A stretch of DNA of 64,000 nucleotides from Syngnathus acus (Eukaryota > Chordata > Actinopteri > Syngnathiformes > Syngnathidae): contig NC_051108.1 of the NCBI RefSeq assembly GCF_901709675.1, positions 7,672,631 through 7,736,630 of the forward strand, given 5' to 3'. This document shows positions 38,203 to 51,600 of the stretch, in pieces. How positions within the stretch are numbered: the stretch's first letter is position 1; each line of letters opens with the position of its first letter. The notes beneath the pieces were generated by a model. That model saw only the letters and a list, made by a program, of their open reading frames with translations. It did no database searches and was not told the origin of the DNA. The position numbers and the translations under genes were made by a program.

Positions 38203-39156
38203 AGTCAAAGTCAAAGTCAAAGTCAAAGTCAGCTTTATTGTCAATCCCTTCATATGTCAAGACACACAAAGAAACCGAAATTCCGTTTCCTCCATCCCAC
38301 GGTGACGAGACATACAAGTAGGCGACACAAAACAAAAACAAGAAGGCACAAACCATAAATAATAAATAATAAATAAAATAAAATGAGCGATGAATAAAAA
38401 CAGACCAATAACCCATTGAATATGAGGGGCAAAACCGAGCCAGTGAGCATACAGCAAGAACAGGACGCTACGCTGAAAGGGGGAGCGAGTTCAGGATCCT
38501 AACAGCCTGGAGTACGAAGCTGTTGGAAAGTCTGGTGGTGCGGGAGCGCAGGCTCCTGTACCGCCTCCCAGAGGGCAGAAGTTCAAACAAAGAGTGAGCG
38601 GGGTGACTCACATCACTCACAATCTTGGTCGCCTTGCGAGTGAGATGGGAGGTGTAAATGTCCTTCAAGGAGGGGAGAGAAGCACCAATAGTCATACTAG
38701 CCGTTTTCACAATGCGCTGCAGGGCCTTCAAGTCTTGGTCAGTGCAGCTGCCACCCCAGACAGCAATACAGCTGGAGAGGACGCTCTCAATGGTGCCGCG
38801 GTAAAAAGTAGTCATGACGGCCGGAGGAGTCCCCGCTCGCCTGAGTTTCCGAAGGAAGTACAGGCGGCGCTGGGCCTTCTTCGCCAGCGACGCGGTGTTG
38901 GTGGACCAGGAGAGATCCTCACTGATGTGCACCCCCAGGAACCTGGCGCTGCTCACTCTCTCCACCACAGCACCGTCGATGGTCAGCGGCGTTGTTGGGT
39001 GTTGGGCGTGACCCTTCCGGAAGTCAACGACAATCTCCTTGGTCTTGTCGACGTTCAGCAGGAGGTTGTTGTCCCTGCACCACGCGGTCAGAAGGTCAAC
39101 CTCCAGCCTGTATTGAGTCTCGTCTCCCTTGGTGATGAGACCCACCAGAGTCGCCT
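38203..39156 (-). mobile_element. L2-like LINE, 5'-truncated
   Basis: On the minus strand this is the 3' end of a non-LTR retrotransposon. An open frame of 225 residues (39145-38468) holds the C-terminal part of a reverse transcriptase polyprotein, with FLGVHISEDLSW, SSCIAVWGGSC, KALQRIVKTA and SLFELLPSGRRYRSLRSRT. A 3'UTR follows, ending in repeated CTTTGA hexamers (38203-38230). The catalytic centre lies in the missing 5' part, so this copy cannot move on its own. Confidence 0.85.
38468..39145 (-). pseudogene. L2-like LINE ORF, C-terminal remnant
   Basis: The 225-residue open frame begins inside the reverse transcriptase thumb region (WCRDNNLLLNVDKTKEIVVD) and continues to the natural C-terminus near NSLPLSA. 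The palm motifs and endonuclease domain are absent because of 5' truncation. Confidence 0.8.
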
Positions 39157-39203
39157 ATAGCGTTGAAAGTAAATTGTGTCGTTTAACGCTTTATCTTTGA
39201 ATT

Positions 39204-39481
39204 CAGTGGCGTAGCCAGGAATTTTTCCAGTAGGGGCGCGCGCCCACAGGAAAAAAAATCGAACATCACCCACGCCGTTCGCTGATCGCTAAAACAACAT
39301 CCGGGTCCGGGAGGCAAACGGTGAATGGATAACATCGCGCACATAGAATAGCGCAAGCACATTCGCGCAAGACCGAAAGAAAAAAACGGCATGAAAATGA
39401 AGAATCGAAAAAGCTCGATTTTTTTCAACCGGGGCGCAGGGAGTCCTAACCGGGGCGCCGCCCCGGCTTGGCTACGCAGTG
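39204..39481. mobile_element. hAT-type MITE with 8-bp target duplication
   Basis: The ends CAGTGGCGTAGCC and CACTGCGTAGCC (right end read inward) are inverted. The octamer TTTGAATT flanks both sides exactly (39196-39203 and 39482-39489), as expected of hAT elements. At 278 bases it is nonautonomous. Confidence 0.88.
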
Positions 39482-39493
39482 TTTGAATTGTCT

Positions 39494-39805
39494 ATATTAT
39501 GTGTACTATGTGTCCACTCTGCATCCATTGCAGCCTGGTCATCCTGGAAGATGGCTCCTCCCATCTGTGGTCTCTCTCTTCTCAAGGTTTCTCATTTCCC
39601 CTCGTAGGAGTTTTGAGTTTTTCCTTGCCCGCCTGGGATTTCAAGATCAGGGGATGTTTGAGAATATTTGTCAATTTTCGCACATGTCCCGAGTGTTGTT
39701 AGTCACCTAAATGTTGAACAGAGGCTGAGATGTACCGAAGTCAAATTCCTTGTTTGGCATGCTCAAACATGGCCAATAAGATTCTTGAATCTTGATCTTG
39801 AATAA
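39494..39805 (+). mobile_element. retroelement 3'-tail fragment, copy 2
   Basis: This is the plus-strand relative of 36751-37050, with the same order of blocks (CATCCATTGCAGCCTGGTCA, GTTTTGAGTTTTTCCTTGCC, GTTGAACAGAGGCTGAGATG). It ends near CTTGATCTTGAATAAA. Its left edge abuts the hAT element's target site. Confidence 0.6.
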
Positions 39806-40019
39806 ATTGTACTACAAGCGTTGAGCCTGTAATAATGCAAGATATTGTTACAGATATTATGCACCATATTTTTTATTAAGTGCTCAAGGGCTGGTTAAAT
39901 AATAATAATAAAACACTACACTTGTTTAAAACCAAATGGCACACCCATTTGCAAGCCTTTTGTGCTGAACCTTGTCATATTTCCGAGCTTTCAACGAGCA
40001 CCTAAAGGCGGCACTGTAG

Positions 40020-41275
<1,256 letters not shown>

Positions 41276-41467
41276 CCCCGCTCGGAGATGACGCCACCTC
41301 TAGCAATTATATCCTCCTTTTAATTCCCATTTTTGATCACTCACTTTTAGGATTGTAAAGGGGTGGCAGGGTTTCGGTAAATTTCCAAGTCAAGTTAAGC
41401 TCAGAAATTTGGGAAATGCAATTACCGGGGTTCACTGTATTCCAAATTGGAAACTTTCCATGGAAAT

Positions 41468-41506
<39 letters not shown>

Positions 41507-42430
41507 AGACCAAGGGAGAACTTGAAAAACTAAATATGCTCGCAAATCAAGGCACACTGCACTTAAATTTGGTCAGGATTACGCTACCATATATTTCCTC
41601 TAATAATGTTAACTAACCTATTTAGAGCCAAACTTAGTTCTCTTTCATTCGCAGATTTTTATATTTATTTGCGTGAACTGGATCTCTCCCCCCGTTCTTT
41701 CACTTTATTTTTTTTTCTTTCATGGCACTTAAAATGAGTGTTGTATTCCCATTAATTTCCGAGGAAAGTTTCCATCCCAGAACCTTCTTCCCTAAAACCC
41801 CAAATTTATTATTTACTTTGCTTTGCTCTTATTTGCAAATCTACCACGGCGACATTCATGAATCTCGCCACGAGTATTCCGCTACGTATCCAAAGTTTGA
41901 GAGTCTTTTGAGGACAGAACGTTTGCCTTTATCAGCAACATTTTCCCGGACATCAACAACAAGTGATTGTACACTTTTTGGACATTGGACATTCACACAC
42001 TGTGATATGGATCTCTCTATTTTTTTTTTTTTTTTGCTCATTGTCTCACACAGATCTTCCATGTTTGTAGTTTCAGATGCCTTAACACACACAAAAAAGT
42101 TTATTTTTTCAGGGAAGGGCTGTTCTCTGCTGCACTTGTTTAGTTTGACTGACCTTTTCGGACCCTGCCAAGTGTTTACCACCTCCATTTTGGTGCTCAA
42201 ATGATCCATGTTCCTCTGTCATCGTCACGTACTTTTGTTTTAGGCTCTTTTTTTGCTGTGCTGATTTGAAGTAATAAAACAAAAAACCTACATGATTACA
42301 TCCATACCAGTGCAGAAGTGGCACTTTCTTTTCCCCCTTAGGAAGTGAAAACGTCAGCGTGCTCTGAACCCGTGAATCACTTCCACGCATCGCGCCGTGA
42401 ATAAATTATGACAAGTGATATTGAGTGGGC
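41276..42430 (+). other. arf6: arf6 3'UTR
   Basis: Candidate polyadenylation signals are AATAAA at 42273-42278 and 42400-42405, with a further one at 43157. An (AC)n tract lies in it. The T-rich, AT-rich content suits a long 3'UTR. Confidence 0.5.
41470..41502. repeat. (AC)n microsatellite
   Basis: About 33 bases of CA dinucleotides lie in the arf6 3'UTR. Confidence 0.9.
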
Positions 42431-45400
42431 CTCTTCTGAAGCGGAAATGAACTCACAGGCGACAAAAAGTTAAACGTCAAACGTGCGTCCAGCGAGGGTA
42501 GATCGAGGGAACTTTGACATAAAAGTAATCGCATGTGTCATAAGTAGGAAGTGACACATTTCTCCGACGCAAAAAAAGTTTCAGCGATGGCAAAGTTGAC
42601 TTACGCTCAGGCTCAATTAAATGTGACTAAAATATTTTATATTGATGTATGTATGGACTTTGTTTTTGCCTTTATTTAAAAATATTACATTCTCAAATGT
42701 TTTGTCTAACTTTACAATATGAATCTTTAATGTTCAAGTCTGTTATTTTGTTACTATATGTCTAAAATAGCAGCTGACAATATTTTGTTTTGGTCAATAT
42801 CGGAGAGATAGTCAGCTTTATGAATTTAAATATGAATGTACTATCAAATGTTATGTTATCTTTTAAATTACAGAATTTCCGCTCTCATGGTGAAAAAAGT
42901 GACAGGTGTGAACTCTTGCGAAACCTTTGCTCAGTATCTGGTTCAAACCTAAACAGACAAACAGGTGGAAAAACGTACAAAAAAAAAGTTTGTGTGTGTG
43001 TACAAAGATCGTCAGGTCAGGAATTCCTCAACTCTGGGAACGCTGCTCGCTATCTGCCTCGTGCTTGGAAAGGCCTTCAGTGTTTGCTCCGTGCCATGTT
43101 TGTTCTCTTAAAGTTTGACCCGCGCTGCCTCACACCACTTTGTAGCACTCGTCGGGAATAAAATGTATTGCCGCTGTTGTTTTTGGACTCCGCGTCAGCT
43201 GTAGAGTCTTTCCGAACGACACAAAGGGGGGACTCCGTCGTGCGCCGACCCTCCAAAAGGTCACCAGGCCACACTTTGGACTTTCTATCAGACAATACTC
43301 CAATTTGCCACTTCCTCACTTTTGATTATAATCTGGGTTTAGTTCTACTTTCAGTCCCCAGACAGGAAACCATCGAGCAAATTCACTCATTAAATAGTAC
43401 GATTAGTGCCCCCTCCTCTCGTTGTTGTCTGGAATGTGAGAATTCCCTGTCGCACCCATTTGGTGACAAAAACGGGATGAAAAAAAAAAAGAGGCATCGA
43501 GTAATTTACAGCCACAAACTAGATGGCATTGTTTTTATTCACTATGTCCAAAAAATTAAATTCCCTCGTTTCCCCAATTGCCTCTGCCAGTTGCTTAAGA
43601 AGCACCACGAGGGAAATACCTTGTCTTTGTTTGCACTTGTCTCCATGGCAACCACGACAAAAGACCCAGCGACAGATGGCTGTGTCACGTCAAGCCTTTT
43701 TATTTATTTTCAAGCACAATTGAAACATATTTTGGGACAAATACAATCTACGTGTCTTGACATATGAAGGGATTGACAATAAAGCTGACTTTGACTAAAT
43801 GTAAAAATAACAATTTGATGGTCATGTGCGTGTTTGCTAGTTTCAGTTTCACATTTTTTCTGGTGCATGGACAAGACCAAAGTCCTCTGTTTAGTGATAA
43901 GAGTGCTTGAGCAAGTCCACTCTTACCTCGACATGCACCGTGATCAGCGAGAAGAAATATTCTCCTTTGGTGACATGATGCATGTCAGAAAAGTTGAGTC
44001 ACTTGCTCGGGGACACAAAGCACGTTTATTGTGTGCATGAATAATGAAGTTGAACTGGTGGAGTTTGGACACGGCCTTCTTTGCTCTCACTTGGCTTGCG
44101 AAACTGGCAGCAAGAGGAGTACAAGCGGAGGAGGGTGTGGCCTTAATCCCGCAGCGAGAATGTGAAAGGCGCATCTGGTCCTGCCAGTTTCCACCTGCCG
44201 GATTTCACAATTTAAAAGCTTGCGCGCTGACTGCTCTGGTGGGTTCTTGTTCACTTTGAATTCACGGGTGTGTCGGTTGGTGGGTTTGCGCTCAACGTGT
44301 GAGAAAAACTGAGCCAGAGTCGCTCTTTGATTAGGCCTGTGGTTTAGTCTACATTCTCGTGGGTGTTTGCACAATCACACATATGTCATTAAGTGAACCT
44401 GTGGCAATGTTTAACTTGAAATGTGTGTACGCTCGTCATGTCAATATCTAAACCAAAACAAATTTACACACTTCTTCTAAATTTGCACCACTTTTGCATC
44501 ACAGTGGAGCGGAAATGCATAACTGGTTGCTCACAGACAGTTTTAGAATTACACAAGGTTTAGTTATTAAATTCCACACTTGATGAATGACCCAAGTATA
44601 CTGTGTATACAACCAATAAAGTCACATTACCACTGTACGTATGTTCTCTAAATATTAAAATTGTAAGTGTGGGTTAAATAATATGAATACAGTACTGTCG
44701 TCTGATTAACTTAAGTATACTGCCCTCTTGTGGTGATACGGGTAAAATCATGTATGAGCATCAGTATATGCCTGGTTAAACAGCCGTTTTGATGCATTTA
44801 AAGAAGCATAACCATTAAAATAAAAGTAGCAGCAAAAAGAATACTAGTGTCAAGTTTTGCTAAAGAATGCGCTCCCAACTCCCTCATGACTTCCAGACTG
44901 GAAGTCTTGTCTGGGGTATGTTGACCCACATTCTTACTTCGCGACCCACGCACACAGCCTTGCAACATTCACTCTACATAATTTTTTTTTAATGATTTTC
45001 CCAAAATAAATTCTGTTTATTCCAGCCAAGAAAAAAAGTAGGTATAGTAATGCCTTATTTTAATCGAACCGATGAGCTTCTCATCACGTCACCCATTTCT
45101 CATTTTCAAAGAGGGGTGGTCGCTTATCTTTGGATTTTGATATGACCAGAAACGCCGAAATATGTGGTAATTAAAAAGTACACTAATTTTTAATTCACAA
45201 TTTACATACGTGTAAGATGTGTATTTTCCTTTGCTATCACGTCAATTGAAAATCTAACGATATGTGTTTGCTGGCCACCCCCGCCCCTAATAGTTTGCCC
45301 CACTCCCCACTGCTAGCCGTTGTTATCTCCGCTCTTGGTTTGCTAGTGAATAGATTTCGATACATGCTAGCGACAAACTAGACTATTTTAAAGCCTCAAA

Positions 45401-45648
45401 AAGATGCTTCTCCGGTGGACCAAAACTGTCCAACACACGGCAACAAGTCCGAGGAAACTTTGTCCGACTGTGTTCCAACTTGACTAAAGAGGCAGCCCCC
45501 CGAACGGTTTTCAACGCGACACTTTCGAGGGGGGTGTTAGCATCGTTTAATCGCTTCGTAGTATTCCCGTAGAGGACGACTCATTTCTTCTTATTTTTTT
45601 TCCTGTTAAAAATTGTTCTATTCCATTCCCTGGAGCAAGTTCTCGCTG
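42431..45648. other. arf6-pellino intergenic region
   Basis: I see no coding exon that I can support. It contains a small L2-like tail (43752-43797) and, at the right edge, the pellino 5'UTR, about 45300-45648. Confidence 0.6.
43752..43797 (+). mobile_element. L2-like LINE 3'-tail fragment
   Basis: It carries the same terminal block as the tails at 38203 and 49443, in the opposite orientation: GTCTTGACATATGAAGGGAT followed by GACAATAAAGCTGACTTTGA. Only the last 46 bases remain, as expected from severe 5' truncation. Confidence 0.75.
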
Positions 45649-48600
45649 ATGAATTCGCCGAAAAAGGACGGAGACGATGATGTGCCCGTTAAAGACTCGA
45701 TTAAATACGGCGAACTGGTCATTTTGGGGTAAGTAGTAAAAAAAAAAAAAAGAATAACGAGCGGGATGGAGAACCGCTCCATCATCATGACGCCTCAATT
45801 ACGCTATCACCATGTATAAATGTGTATTTACGCATGTACTGTGTGTTTATATATCATTTTTATTGGCCAGCTGACGCCGTTTCCGCTACCCAATCGTCTA
45901 TGTGTTAAAAACTAACTTTAAAACCCATGGATTGTCTCGTATGTGCGTGATGCGTTTGGGTGTCGTCGTCAAAAAAGCCTCCATGGCTATTTGACATAGA
46001 ACCGCAACGGGAGACACTTTTTCATCAATGGTTGTAGGTGTACAGTGGGGGACAGGGATGGAGGGGGCTGAATCCCGATGATGTCATCCTGTGCTGGATC
46101 TTTTATAGCTCCAAGTAGGGACCGTGTGAAAAATGCATGACCATGTCCATGCTTTTAGTAGTGTAGTCATCTTTTATGTTTTTTTGCTGCTGTGTGTAGT
46201 TTAATCTAGACCGGGCAACGGTAGAGTAGGAGGAGGAGAAAAGCCCCTTTTCGTAACTGGCGGGATACGCCGAGTTCCAGAGAATCTGCTGGGTGGTTGA
46301 ATGTCACACATGCTTACATCCCTGGCCAGTTTTATGCAGACGTCCCTGTTGGTCCGCACAGTTTCCTGTCTGTGCCAAAGATAACTGACCTAACGGCCTA
46401 TGGTTTCCCCCAAGCCCCCTTCCTGCCCACAGGCCAAACATCTGAATACAGATGAATCGTCTTCCTAGACGTCTCCTCCCTCACTTTACAAACAAGAGGT
46501 GGCACTCTGCTGTGGCATCAACTGCTCAAACAGATTTGTCATTGTTGTAACAATTTAGCACAAACTTGGAGGAATGACAAAAATGAACGCAAATGTGTTT
46601 ATTTTCGGCACATAACATAATGCGATATGCTTTTGGCGGTGCGTCTAACTCGTTCACGTTTTTTATCTTTAAATGTTAAATCATGTGTTTTATTGCTTAG
46701 CCAGCCAACAAACCGTCCATCCATCCATCTTCTTCCGCTTATCCGGGGTCGGGTCGCGGGGGCAGCAGCTTCAGGAGGGACTCCCAGACTTCCCTCTCCC
46801 CAGCCACTTCATCTAGCTCATCCCGGGGGATCCCAAGGCGTTCCCAGGCCAGCCGAGAGACATAGTCTCTCCAGCGCGTCCTGGGTCGTCCCAGGGGTCT
46901 CCTACCGGTGGGACATGCCCGGAACACCTCCCCAGGGAGGCGTCCAGGAGGCATCCTGATGCGATGCCCGAGCCACCTCATCTGGCTCCTCTCAACGTGG
47001 AGGAGTAGCGACTCTACTCCGAGTCTCTCCCGGATGACCGAACTTCTCACCCTATCTCTAAGGGAGAGCCCGGACATCCTGCGGAGAAAACTCATTTCGG
47101 CCGCTTGTATCCGGGATCTCGTTCTTTCGGTCACGACCCATAGCTCGTGACCATAGGTGAGGGTAGGACCGTAAATCGACCGGTAAATTGAGAGCTTTGC
47201 CTTTTGGCTCAGCTCTCTCTTTACCACGACGGACCGGTACAGAGTCCGCATTACTGCCGACGCTGCACCGATCCGCCTGTCGATCTCGCGCTCCATCCTC
47301 CCCTCACTCGTGAACAAGACCCCAAGGTACTTAAACTCCTCCACTTGGGGCAGGATCTCATCCCCGATCCGGAGAGGGCATTCCACCCTTTTCCGATCGA
47401 GGACCATGGACTCGGATTTGGAGGTGCTGACCCTCATCCCGACCGCTTCACACTCGGCTGCGAACCGCTCCAGTGAGAGCTGGAGATCACGGCCTGAAGA
47501 AGCCAACAGCACAACGTCGTCTGTAAAAAGCAGAGACGCGATGCTGAGGTCCCCAAACCGGACACCCTCAACGCCTCGGCTGCACCTAGAAATTCTGTCC
47601 ATAAAAATTATGAACAGAATCGGTGACAAAGGGCAGCCTTGGCGGATTCCAACCCTTACTGGGAACGAATCCGACTTACTGCCGGAAATGCGGACCAAAC
47701 TCTGGCATCGGTGATACAGGGACCGAACCGCCCTTATCAGTTGGCTCGGTACCCCGTACTCCCGAAGCACCCCCCACAGAACCTCCCGAGGGACACGGTC
47801 AAACGCCTTCTCCAAGTCCACAAAACACATGTGGACTGGTTGGCCGAACTCCCATGCACCCTCGAGGATCCTGTTGAGGGTGAAGAGCTGGTCCACTGTT
47901 CCACGGCCAGGACGAAAGCCACACTGTTCCTCCTGAATCCGAGGTTCGACCTCCCGACGGACCCTCCTCTCCAGCACCCCTGAATAGACCTTACCAGGGA
48001 GGCTGAGGAGTGTAATTCCCCTGTAATTGGAACACACCCTCCGGTCCCCCTTCTTAAAGAGGGGAACCACCACCCCAGTCTGCCAATCCAGAGGCACTGT
48101 CCCCGATGTCCACGCGATGCTGTAGAGACGTGTCAGCCATGACAGCCCCACAACATCCAAAGCCCTTAAGAAATCCGGGCGGATCTCATCCACCCCCGGG
48201 GCCTTGCCACCGAGGAGTTTTTTAACTACCTCAGTGACTTCAACCCCAGAGATAGGAGAGTCCGCCTCAGAGTCCCCAGGCCCTGCTTCCACAATGGAAG
48301 GCGTGTCGGTGGAATTGAGGAGGTCTTCGAAGTATTCTCCCCACCGACACACGACGTCCCGAGTCAAGGTCAGCAGCACGCCATCTCCACTGTAAACAGT
48401 GTTGACGTTGCACTGCTTCCCCCTCCTGAGACGCCGGATGGTGGACCAGAATTTCCTCGAAGCCGTCCGGAAGTCATTCTCCATGGCCTCGCCAAACTCC
48501 TCCCACGCCTCCCTTTGCCAACAAACCGCTTACATTAAAATGAAATGGCACAATCATGGCTACAGATTGACCTGCGGGGATTGATGTGGGCTGCTGTTCA

Positions 48601-51600
48601 GTCCTACTTGCCCAAAGTCCATTCATTATTCAAAGGACAATTAAGAGACGCACAGCTTTGAAGAATTGCCTGTGAGGGAGAGTTAACAATATTTATTGCT
48701 AAGGTAATTCCAAAATTGTGCTTGGCACTACGCTATTACTGGGGAAAAAAATGTCCGACAAATATCTCCAAATCTCAGCTGCCTTTCTCTTCTATGGCAT
48801 CTCTTGTGTTTGACCTTGCATCTGTCGGCCTCAATGATGTCACGCAAGCCGCCACGTGGTCGGTGCCAGTCCCCGCGCAGACCAGCGAGCCGCCTGCCGG
48901 CGCCTGTCGCCGTAGTTTGCCCGGCCACCATCTAGTCTGTCGTGGCTTTTACACGACACCTTCTTATCTCTTGGAGAGTGTCGGTGGTAAAAGCTGATGC
49001 GGGGTCCAGAGGGAGTGAATATTTCATGCGCCGCTTTATGATGTTTACGCATGCAGGATACAAACGACGTCACGCATGGCCCTGCTTCATCTCTGGACTC
49101 TGAATTTATCTCCCCCTTCCATCTTCTGCTTCCTGCTCTTTGCTAATTGCATTTATGTGCCAGCCAGTTCACTCCCTGTTTTTAGTTCTTTGTTTTTACG
49201 AACACGTTTCTGCCATTTAAAGCGGCAATATTAGATTTCCTTCATTTTCAAGGGTTAAATGTCAGGTTGAATGCAAGAGCTATTAAAAACAATTCCTGTG
49301 TGTTTTGGCCCGGCGCACATAAACTCCCCTTTTAGTCAGCAGATAAAGTCTGACCTTTTGGAAAGTTCCGTCCAGGGCCGAGGTGCTGAACTTTGTGGGA
49401 AGAATGACGCTGGTTTCCCGAGCCACTCTTATCAGTGACACGTCAAAGTCAAAGTCTGCTTTATTGTCAATTTCTTCACATGCCAAGACACACAAAGAAA
49501 TCGAAATAACGTTACCACTATCCCACGGTGACAAGACATAGTACACAATATACATACAAGTAAACAACACAAAAAAATAAAAACAAGAAGGCACAAACAA
49601 TGAATAAATAAGAGTGATGAATAAATAATAAATAAACAAATAACACAATAAATAAGAGGAGCAAAAATGGAGCAAGTGTGCATACAGCAGACAGTCAGAA
49701 TATAGCGCAAAAGTACAGGACGCTACGCAGAAGGGGGGCGAGAGTTCAGGATCCTAACAGCCTGGAGAATGAAGCTGTTGGTGAGTCTGGTGGTGCGGGA
49801 GCGCAGGTGCTTCCTGCGGCGTTTGTGTGACCAGAACAACAACCAGCGGCGTCAGCTGTTCTATCAACACGGGTGCCGAACTTTGCTGACACATTTCCGA
49901 CTGCTCTGAACGTCGCCTCGTGTTTGTCGTCTTTGTGCCGCTTTGACTGATGAATACTAATGTTTTGATTATGTTCAAAAGAACTGGCGGACGAGCTTTT
50001 TTTAGCCACTTTCATACTTTTATAAATAAACTGCACTACTGTGAGTTGGTTTTAACCATCCAAACATGATTTTCTTCCTGCGCTATTATCAGGTACAATG
50101 GCTCTCTTCCGAGCGGGGACCGTGGGCGCCGAAAGAGCCGCTTCGCGTTGTATCGACGCGCCAAGGCCAACGGCGTCAAGCCCAGCGCCGTACACATCCT
50201 CAACAACCCGCAGGACAGCAAGGTGTGTCTGAATGTGTGTGTGTGTGTGTGTGTTTGTGAGTGTATATAGACATCCTTCTGGTCACCACTGCAACAAAAT
50301 GGACTAACCCCGTGTTGATACTAATTATCTCTTTGGTGGAGTTAATGAGCTAACGCCTGCCACTGGCTCCGTTGCAGGCTGTGCACAGCAGGGGGCAGCA
50401 CAGCATCTCCTTCACGCTGTCCCGCAACCAGACAGTGGTAGTGGAGTATTGCCATGACAACAACACTGATATGTTCCAGGTAATGTGCCTGATAAGAATG
50501 CTGTTGTCATTTTTCCTGTAGGTAAATTATTGGTTAAGATTTTTTTTTTTCTAATTTCCCTTCCATCTCAAATTAATGCTGGGAAATAACATAAAAGTTT
50601 CACTGCATTTTGATATCAGAAGAAATAAAGCAAATCTCAGGAACACAGTTGTGAATAATGTCATGATTTGCATTTTCTGTAAGTGAAGTGGAGAAAAAAA
50701 TATTGAGTCTCAAGATGCTCTTTTGTCTCTTGCCCGCTCACCTTCGCAGATTGGGCGATCCACAGAGAGTCCCATTGACTTTGTGGTGACGGACACCTCC
50801 GGGGGGGCAAAGGAGGGCGAGGACCCCTCCATTGCCCCCAGCACCATCTCACGTTTTGCCTGCCGCGTGGTGTGCGAGCGCCACCCACCCTACACGGCGC
50901 GCATCTACGCCGCTGGCTTTGACTCCTCCAAAAACATCTTCTTAGGGGTGCGTCAAGTGTTTTTTTTAATTCACATGCTCCATGAGAGGTCATGGAAATG
51001 ATTGCGCATGTGCTTCTGCAGGAGAAGGCGACTAAGTGGAAGAACCCGGACGGCCACATGGACGGACTGACCACCAACGGCGTGCTGGTCATGCACCCCG
51101 AGGGATTTCCTGAGATGCCCAAGCAGGGTTTGTGGCGGGAGATCTCTGTGTGCGGCGACGTCTACGCCTTGCGGGAGACTCGTTCCGGGCCGAGCCGAGG
51201 CAAACTGGTATTTTAGAAACTCGAAACCCAACATCAGATGTCTGTGTCTTTGTTATTAACTGAAGTTCTACTGTGTGTTGCCTGTACAGGCAGAAGGCGA
51301 GAGTAGCGCGCTGCGCGACGGCTCATTGGTAGACCTGTGCGGCGCCACCTTGCTGTGGCGCACGGGCGAGGGTCTCATGCGTGCTCCCACCTTGCGCCAC
51401 CTGGAAGCGCTTCGCCAGGAGCTGAATGCATCGCGGCCGCAGTGTCCCGTGGGCCTCAGCACACTTGCCTTCCCCAGCCTCCCGCGCAGTCACAGGTACG
51501 GTAGACAGACAATCACAATCTAATTACCTTTGCCATGGAGTTTATATGACGACTACATAGAGGTTAAAGTGTAGTCCATTAGGCTTCCATCTGTTGTTGT

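Noticed and set aside
38594-39160. Plus-strand frame of 188 codons
   Set aside because: It lies exactly opposite the L2-like reverse transcriptase remnant and carries no independent signal.
43168-43767. Plus-strand open frame of 199 codons between arf6 and pellino
   Set aside because: It has no recognisable motif, begins at a non-ATG or weak context, and its end runs into an L2-like tail; composition is that of noncoding DNA.
47310-47983. Plus-strand open frames of 84-134 codons in pellino intron 1
   Set aside because: They are antisense to the intact LINE reverse transcriptase frame.
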